Below are positions 10,853 to 23,432 of a DNA stretch of 64,000 bases, piece by piece. The position numbers and the translations under genes were made by a program. Source of the DNA: an uncultured Psychrosphaera sp. (GTDB lineage Bacteria > Pseudomonadota > Gammaproteobacteria > Enterobacterales > Alteromonadaceae); assembly GCF_947500655.1 (NCBI RefSeq), contig NZ_CANMSK010000002.1, positions 1 through 64,000 on the forward strand, given 5' to 3'. The notes under the pieces were generated by a model. It was not told the origin of the DNA. It saw only the letters and a program-made list of their open reading frames with translations, and searched no databases. Positions within the stretch are counted from its first letter, which is position 1; the number at the start of each line of letters is the position of its first letter.

Positions 10853-12304
10853 TTAGCTACGCCAAAATGCTGGAGTAAACAACACTAGTAATGTGAACAC
10901 TTCCAGTCGGCCAAATACCATAGCCAACATTAAAATCCACTTTCCACCATCCGTCACACTTGCATAATTTGCGGCAACTTCACCTAAACCAGGACCTAAA
11001 TTATTTAAACAAGCTGCAGTGGCGGTAAACGCCGTAATATTATCCATACCGGTTGCCATCAAACAAATCATGATCACAACAAACACTAATGTATAAGCTG
11101 AAAAAAATCCCCATACAGCTTCCACAACTCTGTCAGGTAGCGCTTTTCTTCCTAACTTAATAGAAAATATAGCTTTAGGATGAACAAGTCGATTTAGCTC
11201 TCTAATACCTTGTTTGAATAGTAAAATAACTCGTACTACTTTTAAGCCACCACCGGTAGAGCTAGCACAACCGCCAATAAAGGAACTAAAAATTAATAGC
11301 ATAGGTAAGAATGTAGGCCAAGCTGAAAAGTTAGAGGTCGCAAACCCTGCTGTTGTTGACATAGAGACGGCTTGAAATAATGCCTGATCTAACGATTCAA
11401 GATTAGAATTATATTCACTTTGTGAAACTAATACATACCAACACACAAGTACCAAGGTCAATTGAATATATAGAAATATTTTAAACTCAGGATCACGGAT
11501 ATACTGCTTAATTGAACGGTTGGTCACTGCGGCATAATGTAATGAAAAGTTAGCCGCTGAAATTAGTAAGAATACAACACAGACTAAGTTAACCGCACTG
11601 CTATTGTAATAACCAATACTGGCATCATGAGTGGAAAAACCACCGATTGCTACCGTAGAAAATGAATGACTTATTGCATCAAACACATTCATACCCGCTA
11701 ACCAATAACTAACTGCACATAATAGGGTTAATGAAACATAGATATACCAAAGGTGTTTAGCCGTATCTGCTATTTTAGGTGTCATCTTACTGTCTTTCAT
11801 CGGGCCAGGAATTTCTGCACGATACAACTGCATACCACCAACACCAAGTATTGGTAATATTGCGACCGCTAATACGATGATCCCCATGCCGCCAAGCCAT
11901 TGTAGTTGCTGACGATAGAATTGAAATGCTTTAGGTAAGAAGTCTAATCCTGTAAGTACAGTGGCACCTGTTGTGGTTAAGCCAGAAAAAGATTCAAAAA
12001 ATGCATCTGTTATACCCATTTCTGGTGTGGCAGAAAACACAAATGGCAAAGCACCAAACGAGCCTAGTACCAACCAAAAGAAAACAACAATTAAAAAGCC
12101 CTCTCTTGCTCTTAATTCTTCTTTTTGGAATCGATTTGGGTACCAAATTAAAATACCGGCGATGATGTTAAAAAAGAAAGCGATGATAAATGGCACACCA
12201 CCACCATCGTTATAGATCAGTGCAACTATTGCAGGTGGCAACATGGCCACACTAAATAGCGCAATTAACAAACCTAATATTCTTATTATCGTCCGGTATT
12301 GCAT
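10853..12304 (-). CDS. trkH: Trk potassium uptake channel subunit TrkH
   Basis: TrkH is the inner-membrane K+ channel that works with TrkA. The 483-residue protein (483 in E. coli) contains about ten to twelve hydrophobic helices and four pore-loop repeats. The glycine-containing selectivity segments can be seen in SGLTTTGATVL, TVAIGGFSTHD, STTAGFATSN and CLNNLGPGLGE. The order pepQ-trkH is conserved with E. coli (where yigZ lies between). It starts ten bases after the pepQ stop and is convergent with the trkA cluster. Confidence 0.96.
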   Translation of the reverse strand: MQYRTIIRILGLLIALFSVAMLPPAIVALIYNDGGGVPFIIAFFFNIIAGILIWYPNRFQKEELRAREGFLIVVFFWLVLGSFGALPFVFSATPEMGITDAFFESFSGLTTTGATVLTGLDFLPKAFQFYRQQLQWLGGMGIIVLAVAILPILGVGGMQLYRAEIPGPMKDSKMTPKIADTAKHLWYIYVSLTLLCAVSYWLAGMNVFDAISHSFSTVAIGGFSTHDASIGYYNSSAVNLVCVVFLLISAANFSLHYAAVTNRSIKQYIRDPEFKIFLYIQLTLVLVCWYVLVSQSEYNSNLESLDQALFQAVSMSTTAGFATSNFSAWPTFLPMLLIFSSFIGGCASSTGGGLKVVRVILLFKQGIRELNRLVHPKAIFSIKLGRKALPDRVVEAVWGFFSAYTLVFVVIMICLMATGMDNITAFTATAACLNNLGPGLGEVAANYASVTDGGKWILMLAMVFGRLEVFTLLVLFTPAFWRS

Positions 12305-12313
12305 TGGCTTCTC

Positions 12314-13663
<1,350 letters not shown>

Positions 13664-13796
13664 TTATAAGGAGTTTAGCATCTAAAGCCTTTTAGAATAA
13701 ACAAGTTAGCGTTAAATGATATAAATAACAGCAGAACCATTTAACAAACGCTTAACAAGCCCGTTCAATTAACAAATTAACCAACAACATTTTCAT

Positions 13797-15710
13797 TTAT
13801 AGTGTTGGTTTAATTAACGTGCCTTGCATAGATGCAAATACATTATCTTGGCGTTTCAATAACTGTTGGTACACCTCGGTATAAGCCATAACCGCTTTCA
13901 CGTAGTTTCTTGTTTCTTTGTATGGAATTGTTTCTATCCAAGCATCCGCCGGCATATTTTTATTTGGTAACCAACTTACTACTCGTGAAAAACCAGCGTT
14001 ATATGCAGCGGTTGCCACTATCGGGTTACCTTTACTCTTTTTCATTAAGTAAGATAAGTAGTTAGTGGCTAACTTTACATTTTTTTCAGGTTTAAATAAC
14101 TGAGATTTTATAACATTAGATTTAGCTACATAGCTTGCGGTACTTGGTTTTAATTGCATTAAACCCGCTGCACCTGCAGATGAGTATGCATCACGCATAA
14201 ACGAACTTTCTCGTCTGGCAATTGCAAATACAAAAGCAGGATCAACAACATTCTTTTCTGCGTTAGTAGAGAGCAAACTTTTATATGCTAAAGGAAAACG
14301 TAAATTTACATCATTTAAGTAACCAACAGCAGCCAAGGTAAAAATAGGTCTGTCGTACCAACCCCAATTATAAGCTAATTGAGCTGCTGCTAATTTTTCT
14401 CTAGTTGTTGAGTTTTTGACTAATAAGTTCCACTCTCTTCTGGCGTCATTTAACCTGTTTAATTTGAATAACTCAAATGCCCGCTGCATCACTTCTGAGC
14501 GACCAATATTAAGAAACTCATGTTCACTAATATTAAGTGGTTCATGACGAAGATTAGCTTCTATTCCCATTTTGTTAGCCGATAAAAAACCATAATAATC
14601 TCGGCGCTCCGACAATTCTGAGAAGGCTTGTTTTGGCCATATTTTGTTTCCTAACTGCTCTAATGCTCTTGCTTTCCAATACACAACCGACTCGTCAGCT
14701 TGCATTTTATCTGGCAACGACGACAATATATTTACCGTATCTTGCCAATCACCACTTTCCAAACTATAAGCTAAACGCCATTGTTTTACGGATTCATCAA
14801 CAAGTTCGTCTGGCACTTTTGACAACCATTCTAAAGTGGAATCATGAGCGCTTACGGCATAAGCCAAAGCAATACGTTTGGATAAAAACTCGGTTTCCTT
14901 AGTGCTAACGTTAAACTTTGGTGATAACTCCGTCCATATTCTGTCTACTCTTTCAGGAGATCTAAATACCATTTTATTAAGCGCATATAACAAGATGTCT
15001 TTTTCTTTGTCGTTATGTAGAAAAAAGAAGTTTTTCTTTCCAACATTAGCAGGTGTTCTTACTGCAGATTTCCACAAGCTTGCAAGATGAGTATCTGATG
15101 CGGCCAAGTGTGATTTTAAATAAGGTATTAATGCATTGTTCTTTTCCTTAACCGATAAAATCAAACGCTCTAATGCTTTCTCTGTTGTAAAGTAGCCACC
15201 TTCTTCCCACTTTTTAAATAAGTAATTACATTCTTTTGGTTGAGATATTGGCGCCATCCAAATAGCATCTATTTGAGGAATAATGTTACTAAGTGCTGCA
15301 CCTGTCTGGAGTTGCCAGGTTAAATTTAAACAATTTAATCGTGTATCGCCTACATCAACATACTGCTCTAAAAAAGCAGGTCGTAATTGTTTATCGGCTA
15401 AATAATTTAACCATTTTTTCTGTAATCTATGGATAAATGGAGCTTCTGGATATCGTGAGATAAGTGCGGTAATACGACGTTTGTTTGACAACGACATATT
15501 GCGAGCAAGATAAATTGATTCAGCATACGGCGCTAAAGGATAATCTTTAATTTCAGGAGCAAGCTTTAAATATGACGATTTAGTACCATATCTAGCTTCA
15601 TGTTCTACTTTTAAGTATAACTCTCTAATATCTTCAATATCTTGTCCATAGCTAGAGAAAGCAACAAGGCTAGTACACAATATAAGAATTTTATTTAACA
15701 CATTTACCAT
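13797..15710 (-). CDS. slt: soluble lytic murein transglycosylase (Slt70 type)
   Basis: This periplasmic enzyme cleaves MurNAc-GlcNAc bonds to 1,6-anhydro products. A signal peptide (about 1-22, ending in FSSYGQ) precedes a long superhelical alpha domain (U and L domains, about 25-480) and a C-terminal SLT lysozyme-like domain. The catalytic glutamate is E501 in ARRESSF, followed by the family motif GAAGLMQLKPSTA. Length (637) is close to E. coli Slt70 (645). It stands alone on the minus strand, 151 bases before pepQ, and is divergent from fadB across 292 bases. Confidence 0.95.
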   Translation of the reverse strand: MVNVLNKILILCTSLVAFSSYGQDIEDIRELYLKVEHEARYGTKSSYLKLAPEIKDYPLAPYAESIYLARNMSLSNKRRITALISRYPEAPFIHRLQKKWLNYLADKQLRPAFLEQYVDVGDTRLNCLNLTWQLQTGAALSNIIPQIDAIWMAPISQPKECNYLFKKWEEGGYFTTEKALERLILSVKEKNNALIPYLKSHLAASDTHLASLWKSAVRTPANVGKKNFFFLHNDKEKDILLYALNKMVFRSPERVDRIWTELSPKFNVSTKETEFLSKRIALAYAVSAHDSTLEWLSKVPDELVDESVKQWRLAYSLESGDWQDTVNILSSLPDKMQADESVVYWKARALEQLGNKIWPKQAFSELSERRDYYGFLSANKMGIEANLRHEPLNISEHEFLNIGRSEVMQRAFELFKLNRLNDARREWNLLVKNSTTREKLAAAQLAYNWGWYDRPIFTLAAVGYLNDVNLRFPLAYKSLLSTNAEKNVVDPAFVFAIARRESSFMRDAYSSAGAAGLMQLKPSTASYVAKSNVIKSQLFKPEKNVKLATNYLSYLMKKSKGNPIVATAAYNAGFSRVVSWLPNKNMPADAWIETIPYKETRNYVKAVMAYTEVYQQLLKRQDNVFASMQGTLIKPTL

Positions 15711-15889
15711 TTAATACACATTACCTTTGAAATAATGATCAGCTAGAAGAAATAGATATAAAAATTAAGTACACCAATAGAGTGTAGTTAACTAATCTTA
15801 AGGTAAGTTCCGGATTTAGCAATAATAAAAATTACTAATGAAAATAATTAGCAAACCTTGTACCAAGTAAATTTTTACTTACAGTGAAA

Positions 15890-15907
15890 TTCAAACAGTC
15901 GTTTAAA
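15890..15907. promoter_or_regulatory. PsrA/FadR-type operator candidate upstream of fadBA
   Basis: The near-palindrome TTCAAAC-AGTC-GTTTAAA (arms of seven bases with a four-base centre) resembles the CAAAC-N4-GTTTG type site of PsrA, the TetR-family repressor that controls beta-oxidation genes in many gammaproteobacteria. It lies 95 bases before the fadB ATG. No core promoter could be assigned with confidence. The role is inferred from pattern and position only. Confidence 0.5.
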
Positions 15908-16002
15908 AACATTGCTTTTTTTGTGAAGTCGAGTAACACTCTACCAACTAATTAGACCAGTTGTATTTGGCCTCTGTATTAATACTAAGCTAGGAGATAA
16001 AT

Positions 16003-18156
16003 ATGTTGTTTAAAGGTGACACCCTTTCCGTAGACCTACAAAGTGATGGCATTGCCCATTTTACTTTTGACGCACCAGGTTCAGTTAATAAGTTTGACCA
16101 ACAAACTATTAAAGAATGTAAGTTAGCAACCGATGCAATCAACAAAAGCACTGATGTTAAAGGTGTTTTATTTCGTTCTGCAAAATCTACATTTATTGTT
16201 GGTGCAGATATCACTGAGTTTCTTGGCTTTTTTAAAAATGAAGAGTCTGAATTAACTAAGTGGATTAAAAGCAGTACTGACATGTTTGATGGTATTGAAG
16301 ATATTAAAGTACCAACTATTACTGCTATATCTGGATTTGCACTTGGTGGTGGTTTTGAACTTTGCCTAGCAACTGATATGCGTGTTGCTGATGAAACTGC
16401 ACAAGTTGGCCTACCAGAAAACAATCTAGGTCTTATTCCTGGTTTTGGTGGCACAGTTCGTTTATCACGAATTATTGGTCCTGATAACGCATTAGAGTGG
16501 ATCACAAGTGCTCGACCACAAAAACCTAAAAAAGCAATTGCCGATGGCGCAGTTGATGCTGTTACTAAAAGCGATAAATTAATTGATGTTGCAACTGCAA
16601 TGTTAACAGATGCTATTAACGGTAAATTAGATTGGCAATCACGTCGCCAACAGAAACTAATGCCTATTGATTACAGCGCAACTGAACTAGAAAACGGCTC
16701 AATCGTTGCAAAAACTATGGTTATGGCGAAAGCTGGTAAACATTACCCTGCACCAATAGCAGCGGTAGAATCAGTATACTCTGGCGCATTGTTGCCAAGA
16801 GCAGAAGCCATGTTAATCGAAAATCGTTTATTCGCTTCTCTAGCTAAAACTGATACAGCAACCGCTATGATTGGCACATTCTTAAATGACCAATATGTAA
16901 AAGGTATTGCTAAGAAAGCAGCTAAAGGCGCTAGCATCACTGTAAAACAAGCAGCTGTACTAGGTGCTGGGATTATGGGAGGTGGTATCGCTTATCAATC
17001 TGCATCTAAAGGTACACCAATTGTAATGAAAGATATTAATCAAGCAGCGCTTGATTTAGGACTTTCAGAAGCATCTAAAATTCTTAACAAGAAACTAGCT
17101 AAAGGCCGTATCGATGGCAAAGCGTTTGCAAAAACCTTAACTAACATTACACCATCTCTTAGTTACGACTCTTTAAAAGACACCAACTTTGTTATTGAAG
17201 CTGTTGTTGAAAATCCAAAAGTTAAAGCGGCTGTATTAGCTGAAACAGAACAACATGTTTCTGCGGACACAATTTTGACTTCAAATACATCAACCATCTC
17301 TATTAACATGTTGGCTAAAAGTCTTACTCGTCCAGAGAACTTCTGTGGCATGCACTTCTTTAATCCAGTGCCATTGATGCCATTAGTAGAGATTATTCGT
17401 GGTGAAAAAACCTCAGATGAAACTATTGCAGCCACTGTTGCTTACGCCTCAAAAATGGGTAAAACACCAATTGTTGTTAATGACTGCCCAGGTTTCTTTG
17501 TTAACCGTGTATTGTTCCCTTACTTTGCTGGATTCAGCTTATTGCTAAATGACGGTGCTGACTTTACTAAAGTCGATAAAGTGATGGAACGTGACTTTGG
17601 TTGGCCTATGGGTCCAGCTTTCTTACTAGACGTTGTCGGAATAGATACTGCTGATCATTGTACAGATGTAATGTCAGACGGTTTCCCAACTCGTATGCCA
17701 AAACTAGCTAAAGACCCAGTGACTACGCTATATAGCAATAAGATGTTCGGTCAAAAGAATGGTAAAGGTTTCTACACTCACAGCCTAGACAAACGTGGTC
17801 GTCCAGCTAAAACCGTAGAAGAGTCAACCGTTGCTTTACTTGCTGATATAGCCCCTGCAAATAAAGAGTTCGACAAAGCTGAAACCATTAACCGTTTAAT
17901 GATACCTATGATCAACGAAACCATTCGTTGTTTAGAAGAAGGTATTGTTGCATCACCAGCTGAAGCAGATATGGCTTTATTATACGGCGTAGGTTTCCCT
18001 CCTTTCAGAGGTGGCATTTTCCGTTACGTTGATACCGTTGGTTTAGCTGAATTTGTAGCACAAGCTGATAAATACGCTCACTTAGGTGAGATTTATCAAG
18101 TAACTGATAAAACACGTGAAATGGCCAAAAATGGTCAATCTTTTTATACAGCCTAG
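16003..18156 (+). CDS. fadB: fatty acid oxidation complex alpha subunit
   Basis: FadB carries enoyl-CoA hydratase, isomerase and 3-hydroxyacyl-CoA dehydrogenase activities of beta-oxidation. The 717-residue protein has an N-terminal crotonase domain (about 1-190), with the oxyanion and catalytic region [15 protein letters not shown] and [14 protein letters not shown]. The NAD-binding dehydrogenase domain begins at [11 protein letters not shown] (about 322). Two C-terminal 3HCDH domains follow, with [16 protein letters not shown] between. It is followed after 13 bases by fadA, its partner in the alpha2-beta2 complex. A purine-rich AGGAGA site precedes the ATG. A PsrA-like operator lies upstream. 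Confidence 0.97.
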   Translation: MLFKGDTLSVDLQSDGIAHFTFDAPGSVNKFDQQTIKECKLATDAINKSTDVKGVLFRSAKSTFIVGADITEFLGFFKNEESELTKWIKSSTDMFDGIEDIKVPTITAISGFALGGGFELCLATDMRVADETAQVGLPENNLGLIPGFGGTVRLSRIIGPDNALEWITSARPQKPKKAIADGAVDAVTKSDKLIDVATAMLTDAINGKLDWQSRRQQKLMPIDYSATELENGSIVAKTMVMAKAGKHYPAPIAAVESVYSGALLPRAEAMLIENRLFASLAKTDTATAMIGTFLNDQYVKGIAKKAAKGASITVKQAAVLGAGIMGGGIAYQSASKGTPIVMKDINQAALDLGLSEASKILNKKLAKGRIDGKAFAKTLTNITPSLSYDSLKDTNFVIEAVVENPKVKAAVLAETEQHVSADTILTSNTSTISINMLAKSLTRPENFCGMHFFNPVPLMPLVEIIRGEKTSDETIAATVAYASKMGKTPIVVNDCPGFFVNRVLFPYFAGFSLLLNDGADFTKVDKVMERDFGWPMGPAFLLDVVGIDTADHCTDVMSDGFPTRMPKLAKDPVTTLYSNKMFGQKNGKGFYTHSLDKRGRPAKTVEESTVALLADIAPANKEFDKAETINRLMIPMINETIRCLEEGIVASPAEADMALLYGVGFPPFRGGIFRYVDTVGLAEFVAQADKYAHLGEIYQVTDKTREMAKNGQSFYTA

Positions 18157-18169
18157 TAGGAGCTAAAAA

Positions 18170-19333
18170 ATGAAAAATGTAGTTATTGTAGATTGCGTTC
18201 GCACCGCTATGGCAAAAGTACGTGGTGGTATGTTTACTCATGTTAGAGCAGAAGATTTATCCGCTGCTGTAATGAAATCGTTATTAGCACGTAACCCACA
18301 AGTTAATGCATCTGAATTAGATGACGTTATTTGGGGTTGTGTAATGCAAACACTTGAGCAAGGTTTTAATGTTGGCCGCCAAGCTGCTTTATTAGCTGGT
18401 ATTCCAACGTCAGTTCCTGCGGTTACGGTTAACCGTTTATGTGGTTCATCTATGCAAGCTTTGCATGATGCAGCAGCTAAAATCATGTCTAACCAAGGTG
18501 ATATGTTTATTATTGGTGGTGTTGAGCATATGGAACACGTTCCTATGACTCACGGCTTAGACTTCCACCCAGCGTTAAACTTATCAACTGCACAAGCAGC
18601 TGGTTCTATGGGTTTAACTGCTGAAGCGTTAGCACGTAAATATAATATTAGCAGACAAATGCAAGACGAATTCGGAGCACGTTCTCACCAACTTGCATAC
18701 GAAGCGAGCATAAAAGGTCACTTTGCTAATGAAATCATTCCTGTTGAAGGCCATGATGTTAACGGTGCGTTAACTATGTGTGATTACGATGAAGTAATTC
18801 GTCCAGAGTCAACTGTAGAGTCATTATCTAAATTACGTCCAGTATTCAATCCTGTTAACGGTACTGTAACTGCAGCAACGTCTTCAGCTCTATCTAACGG
18901 AGCCTCTGGCATGTTAGTCATGAGTGAAGAAAAAGCGAAAGCATTAGGGTTAACTATTAGAGCTAGAGTTAGATCTATGGGTGTTTCTGGTTGTGAGCCT
19001 TCAACTATGGGTTGGGGTCCAGTTCCAGCAACTGGTATTGCACTTAAACGTGCTGGTTTAGCAATAACTGATATTCAACAGTTTGAATTAAACGAAGCGT
19101 TTGCAGCTCAAGCACTTTCAGTTATTCAAGGTTTAGGTATTGAAGACCGTATGGATTCTATTAATCCTACCGGTGGCGCTATTGCACTAGGACACCCTTT
19201 AGGTTGTTCAGGTTCAAGAATATCCACAACCCTTATCAATAACATGGAAAGAAACGATACTGAAATTGGTTTAGCCACTATGTGTATTGGTTTTGGTCAA
19301 GGTATTGCTACTATATTTGAAAGAGTGAACTAA
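18170..19333 (+). CDS. fadA: 3-ketoacyl-CoA thiolase (beta subunit)
   Basis: FadA performs the last thiolytic step of beta-oxidation. The 387-residue protein (387 in E. coli) has the nucleophilic Cys in [14 protein letters not shown], the active-site His in [14 protein letters not shown] and the second Cys in [10 protein letters not shown]. FadA and FadB form one complex, and the genes are co-transcribed with a 13-base gap. Two hairpins follow: a near-palindrome at 19348-19371 and an intrinsic terminator at 19387-19427. Confidence 0.97.
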   Translation: MKNVVIVDCVRTAMAKVRGGMFTHVRAEDLSAAVMKSLLARNPQVNASELDDVIWGCVMQTLEQGFNVGRQAALLAGIPTSVPAVTVNRLCGSSMQALHDAAAKIMSNQGDMFIIGGVEHMEHVPMTHGLDFHPALNLSTAQAAGSMGLTAEALARKYNISRQMQDEFGARSHQLAYEASIKGHFANEIIPVEGHDVNGALTMCDYDEVIRPESTVESLSKLRPVFNPVNGTVTAATSSALSNGASGMLVMSEEKAKALGLTIRARVRSMGVSGCEPSTMGWGPVPATGIALKRAGLAITDIQQFELNEAFAAQALSVIQGLGIEDRMDSINPTGGAIALGHPLGCSGSRISTTLINNMERNDTEIGLATMCIGFGQGIATIFERVN

Positions 19334-19386
19334 TCTCACTTTAGTTTTCTGTTAGTGAATATTCGCTAACAGTATCTACTAACAAT

Positions 19387-19427
19387 AAAAAAGGTGTTTT
19401 AGTCCTCGACTTAAACACCTTTTTTTA
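19387..19427 (+). terminator. intrinsic terminator after fadBA
   Basis: The stem around AGGTGTTT and AAACACCT is flanked by an A-run on the left and a seven-T run (19420-19427) on the right. This is typical of a rho-independent terminator and would also work in reverse. It ends the fadBA transcript before tusA. Confidence 0.85.
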
Positions 19428-19463
19428 TCAAAATTACACAATGAATACTTTCGGTTATATGTA

Positions 19464-19715
19464 ATGAACTCAAGTCCAGAAACAATACAGTCAGATGAAG
19501 TCTTAGACGCATTAACATTACGCTGCCCTGAGCCTGTAATGATGATAAGAAAAACAGTAAGAAATATGGAAGCGGGTCAAACATTACTAATAAAAGCTGA
19601 CGACCCCGCAACGGTAAGAGACATACCGTCGTTCTGTCGTTTTATGGGACATGAATTAGTTGAGCAGTTTATTGATAGTAAACCGTTTTACTATTTAATT
19701 AAGAAAGGGAGTTAG
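19464..19715 (+). CDS. tusA: sulfur carrier protein TusA
   Basis: The 83-residue protein belongs to the TusA/SirA family that relays persulfide sulfur from IscS to TusBCD for 2-thiouridine at tRNA wobble positions. The active cysteine is C21 in the signature LRCPEPVM. The remaining two-layer alpha/beta fold ([21 protein letters not shown]) matches the family. It stands alone behind the fadA terminator, so it should have its own promoter in 19428-19463. It converges with the small lipoprotein gene. Confidence 0.95.
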   Translation: MNSSPETIQSDEVLDALTLRCPEPVMMIRKTVRNMEAGQTLLIKADDPATVRDIPSFCRFMGHELVEQFIDSKPFYYLIKKGS

Positions 19716-19745
19716 TGGTTAGTTATTACTCACTTTTAAACTCTA

Positions 19746-20201
19746 TCAATCTACTTTACTTACCATTACATGAGTTGGTATTTGAACCTTTCCTTGAGTC
19801 ATTTTGAGCGTAAATGTATAAACCTGTGTTTTATTAGGCTTTAATGAAAATGGTTTTTGAATTGGTGTTGTATTTAATTTTTCAAAATCATAAGTGCATT
19901 CTAACTCCAACCACTTATCTAACTTAATGATCCTATCTGCATTATTTTTATAGCCACAGTTTCTGTATTTAGACCAGGTTTTATCCGCTATTTTAATATG
20001 ATAAGCGTTACCATCAGCTTGAATTTTGGTTTTAATTATTTTGTTAGTAGAGTCTTTTATCGGTGAAAACTTAAATTCAGGTTTAGCTTCCCACCAAGTA
20101 AACTCAGAGCGTAAATACATATCCGAAGCGTTATCCTGTTGGAATATACTTTTACAGCTGCTTAATAAGATAACAGATGCTAAAACCACTAATATTTTCA
20201 T
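19746..20201 (-). CDS. hypothetical lipoprotein
   Basis: I do not recognise this 151-residue protein. It has a lipoprotein signal, MKILVVLASVILLSSC, with lipobox LSSC and lipidated C16, followed by a mature part rich in Lys, Thr and aromatic residues and predicted mostly beta. Two further cysteines (in YRNCGYK and LECTYDF) may form a disulfide. ATG 20201 was chosen because GGAG lies eight bases upstream; the frame extends three codons to a GTG at 20210. It lies beyond the glyS terminator and probably has its own promoter. Confidence 0.75.
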   Translation of the reverse strand: MKILVVLASVILLSSCKSIFQQDNASDMYLRSEFTWWEAKPEFKFSPIKDSTNKIIKTKIQADGNAYHIKIADKTWSKYRNCGYKNNADRIIKLDKWLELECTYDFEKLNTTPIQKPFSLKPNKTQVYTFTLKMTQGKVQIPTHVMVSKVD

Positions 20202-20297
20202 AAAAATCACTCCACTAATTCATTAAATACTTAAATCAAATTGACATTGTTTGTACAGAATATTGTCAGTATAAATAACCAAATATATTCTATGCAT

Positions 20298-20324
20298 AAA
20301 AAAAGCCAGCTAAACTGGCTTTTT
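20298..20324 (-). terminator. intrinsic terminator of glyQS
   Basis: On the minus strand a six-bp GC-rich stem, AGCCAG/CTGGCT, with a five-base loop is followed by a run of seven T. A shorter T-run on the other side could allow action in both directions. It lies just after the glyS stop. Confidence 0.88.
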
Positions 20325-20354
20325 AAATTAGAATGTCACTTTATTACGTTAAAT

Positions 20355-22418
20355 CTATAAAACCGAAATATCCGCAGTAAACATAAATAAACGCTGTAAC
20401 TCACCTAATATTGCTAAACGATTATTTTTAACAGCACTATCGTCAGCCATAACCATAACATCATCAAAAAACGCATCTATTACATCACGTAAGTCAGCAA
20501 GTTGATTTAAACCTGACTGATAATCACCAGCATCAAAGCTTGTATTAACAGAACCAGAAATAGAGTTTAGTTTATTAACTAAGTTAATTTCTGCAGGGTC
20601 AGTTAACAATGTAGCATCAATTGCAACAAATTCACTTTGGCCATTTTTGCTTAGTATATTATTAACACGCTTGTTTGCAGCAGCAAGTGCAACAGCAGTA
20701 TCAAGTTTGGCAAAGTTAACTACCGCTTTTAAGCGACGTTCAAAGTCCAGTGCAGAAGTAGGACGCTTAACTTCTACCGCTCTTATCATTTCAACTTTGA
20801 TGTTTTGCTCTTGATAATGCGCTCTAAAACGTCCCAACATAAAGTCGATAACGTCTTCTATTACTTTATCATTCGACAGTTTGTCGCCAAATAGACCAGC
20901 AGCGAATTCAGCAACTTGTTGGAAATCAATTGGTAATTCTTTTTCTATTAAGATACGAATAATACCAATTGCAGCACGTCTTAACGCAAACGGGTCTTTA
21001 TCCCCTTTAGGATGTTGACCAATACCAAAGATACCAACTAGGCTATCAAACTTATCAGCAAGCGCTACAGAACAAGCTTCTAACGATGTTGGTAACTCAT
21101 CTCCAGCAAATTTCGGCATATATTGTTGATATAAAGCATCCGCTACTTTTACATCTTCACCGTCATTTAATGCATAATATTTACCCATCACACCTTGGAT
21201 GTCTGTAAATTCCATAACAACTTCAGTCATTAAGTCGGTTTTAGATAACAAACCTGCACGTTCTGACAAAGTAACGTCAGCATTAATTTGACTGGCAATA
21301 TGCCCTGCTAATTTAGCAATTCGTTCAGATTTGTCTTTTAACGTACCTAACTGTTTTTGGAATAAAACAGTGTCTAGGCTTGCTAATCTAGATTCCAACG
21401 TATGCTTTTTATCTGTGTTATAGAAAAACTCAGCGTCGGCTAATCTAGGTCTTACTACTTTTTCATTACCCGATATAACTTGCTGCGGATCTTTACTTTC
21501 AATATTAGTGATAAAGATAAACTTAGGTAGTAACTTTCCGCTATCGTCTAGTAAAGGAAAGTACTTTTGGTCATCTTTCATTGTATAGATAAGTGCTTCT
21601 GGTGGTACATCTAAGAAGCGTTCTTCAAAAGTACCAACTAGAGCAACAGGCCATTCAACTAAAGAAGTAACTTCATCAAGCAAATCGTTATCTTCAATTG
21701 TCTTAGCATTGTTCTCTTTACAAATAACAGCCATTTGTTGGCTTATTGTTTGTTGTCTTTTGTTGAAATCAACCATTACATAAGCAGCGTTCAACTCTTC
21801 TTGATAATTATCAGCATGAGTAATTGTTACTAAGTCTTTATGATGGAATCTATGCCCCTGTGATTGATCACCAGAGGTTAAACCAAGAACTTTAACTGGT
21901 AACACTTTATCGCCATATAATGCGATTAACGTGTGTACAGGGCGAATAAATTCTTCTTTTCCTGTTCCCCAACGCATTGGCTTACTAATAGGTAATTGTT
22001 TTAGTGCTTGAACAATAAAACCTTCTACTAATTCGCTAATGTTCTTTCCTGCTACCGTAGCAACATGAAGTAACCACTCACCTTTATCGGTTTTAACGCG
22101 AGTCGCTTCTGTAACATCAATCCCACAGCCACGAGCCCAACCTTGAGCAGCTTTAGTTGCATTACCATCAGCATCAAATGCCGAAGATACTGCCGGACCA
22201 CGTTTCTCAACTTGCTTATCCGCTTGTTGTTCATCTAAGTTATGTATTTTTAGCGCGAGTCTTCTAGGAGCTGCAAACCATTCAATAGAATCAAACTGTA
22301 AGTTTGCACTATTAAGTTGTGCTTCAAAATTTTCACAAAAAGAAACGGCTAATTTTTTTAGCGACTTTGGCGGTAACTCTTCTGTACCAAGCTCGATTAA
22401 TAAATTTTGTTTAATCAT
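20355..22418 (-). CDS. glyS: glycyl-tRNA synthetase beta subunit
   Basis: GlyS is the tRNA-binding subunit of the bacterial alpha2-beta2 glycyl-tRNA synthetase. The 687-residue protein (689 in E. coli) starts with the typical LLIELGTEELPPKSL. It contains the HD-like central region and the anticodon-binding C-terminal domain (about 575-687, DALRD-type region). It begins two bases after the glyQ stop, consistent with stoichiometric coupled translation. Confidence 0.97.
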   Translation of the reverse strand: MIKQNLLIELGTEELPPKSLKKLAVSFCENFEAQLNSANLQFDSIEWFAAPRRLALKIHNLDEQQADKQVEKRGPAVSSAFDADGNATKAAQGWARGCGIDVTEATRVKTDKGEWLLHVATVAGKNISELVEGFIVQALKQLPISKPMRWGTGKEEFIRPVHTLIALYGDKVLPVKVLGLTSGDQSQGHRFHHKDLVTITHADNYQEELNAAYVMVDFNKRQQTISQQMAVICKENNAKTIEDNDLLDEVTSLVEWPVALVGTFEERFLDVPPEALIYTMKDDQKYFPLLDDSGKLLPKFIFITNIESKDPQQVISGNEKVVRPRLADAEFFYNTDKKHTLESRLASLDTVLFQKQLGTLKDKSERIAKLAGHIASQINADVTLSERAGLLSKTDLMTEVVMEFTDIQGVMGKYYALNDGEDVKVADALYQQYMPKFAGDELPTSLEACSVALADKFDSLVGIFGIGQHPKGDKDPFALRRAAIGIIRILIEKELPIDFQQVAEFAAGLFGDKLSNDKVIEDVIDFMLGRFRAHYQEQNIKVEMIRAVEVKRPTSALDFERRLKAVVNFAKLDTAVALAAANKRVNNILSKNGQSEFVAIDATLLTDPAEINLVNKLNSISGSVNTSFDAGDYQSGLNQLADLRDVIDAFFDDVMVMADDSAVKNNRLAILGELQRLFMFTADISVL

Positions 22419-22420
22419 TT

Positions 22421-23338
22421 TTATGCCTTATCAGAAGAATTAGTTTTACAAAGTGGGAAGCCTAATTTCTCTCTAGCATCGTAATAAGCTTGCGCACATG
22501 CTTTTGATAACGAACGCACACGTAGAATATAACGTTGACGTTCTGTTACTGAAATTGCATGGCGCGCATCTAACATATTAAATGCATGAGATGCTTTCAT
22601 TACTTGCTCGTAGGCTGGTAATGGTAAATTTGCTTCAATCAGTTTTTGGCTTTCTTTTTCTGCTTCATCAAACTCAGTAAATAAAGCATCAACTTCAGCA
22701 TACTCAAAGTTATAGGTAGATTGCTCAACTTCATTTTGATGGAAAACATCACCATAGGTAACTTTACCCATAGGACCGTCAGTCCAAACTAAGTCGTAAA
22801 TACTATCTACACCTTGCAAATACATAGCTAAACGTTCAAGACCATAAGTGATCTCACCTGTTACTGGAGTACACTCTAAGCCACCAACTTGTTGAAAGTA
22901 AGTAAACTGTGTTACTTCCATACCGTTAAGCCAAACTTCCCAACCTAAACCCCATGCGCCCAAGGTAGGAGATTCCCAGTTATCTTCAACAAAACGTATA
23001 TCATTAACCAATGTATCCAAGCCTAGCTCTTCTAGAGAGCCTAAATAAAGCTCCTGAATATTCTTAGGTGATGGTTTTAACATTACTTGGAATTGATAAT
23101 AATGTTGTAGACGATTTGGGTTTTCACCATAACGGCCATCAGTAGGACGACGACATGGTTGCACATAAGCACTGCTCATAGGCTCAGGACCTAACGAACG
23201 TAAGAATGTCATTGGATGGAATGTACCAGCACCAACTTGCATATCTAGTGGTTGAATGATGACACAGCCTTGTCTAGCCCAATAATCTTGCAATGCTAAG
23301 ATCAGGCCTTGAAATGTTTTTGTATTATATTTGCTCAT
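22421..23338 (-). CDS. glyQ: glycyl-tRNA synthetase alpha subunit
   Basis: GlyQ is the catalytic class II aminoacylation subunit. The 305-residue protein contains the family-specific start [18 protein letters not shown], the motif 2-like [18 protein letters not shown] and the motif 3 region [15 protein letters not shown]. The glyQS pair is transcribed on the minus strand, next to gyrB, as one unit ending in the terminator at 20298-20324. Confidence 0.97.
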   Translation of the reverse strand: MSKYNTKTFQGLILALQDYWARQGCVIIQPLDMQVGAGTFHPMTFLRSLGPEPMSSAYVQPCRRPTDGRYGENPNRLQHYYQFQVMLKPSPKNIQELYLGSLEELGLDTLVNDIRFVEDNWESPTLGAWGLGWEVWLNGMEVTQFTYFQQVGGLECTPVTGEITYGLERLAMYLQGVDSIYDLVWTDGPMGKVTYGDVFHQNEVEQSTYNFEYAEVDALFTEFDEAEKESQKLIEANLPLPAYEQVMKASHAFNMLDARHAISVTERQRYILRVRSLSKACAQAYYDAREKLGFPLCKTNSSDKA

Positions 23339-23432
23339 AACTCTGTTCTATTGAACCTTATAAGTTAATCTATTTATTAAATTTCGTAGTTGTCAAACAT
23401 GTAATTATCAAAATGCCATGCTTAAACGTAAT

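Noticed and set aside
15990..16505. 171-codon minus-strand frame inside fadB
   Set aside because: It is the shadow of a strongly conserved fadB region, has no ribosome site and no recognisable protein.
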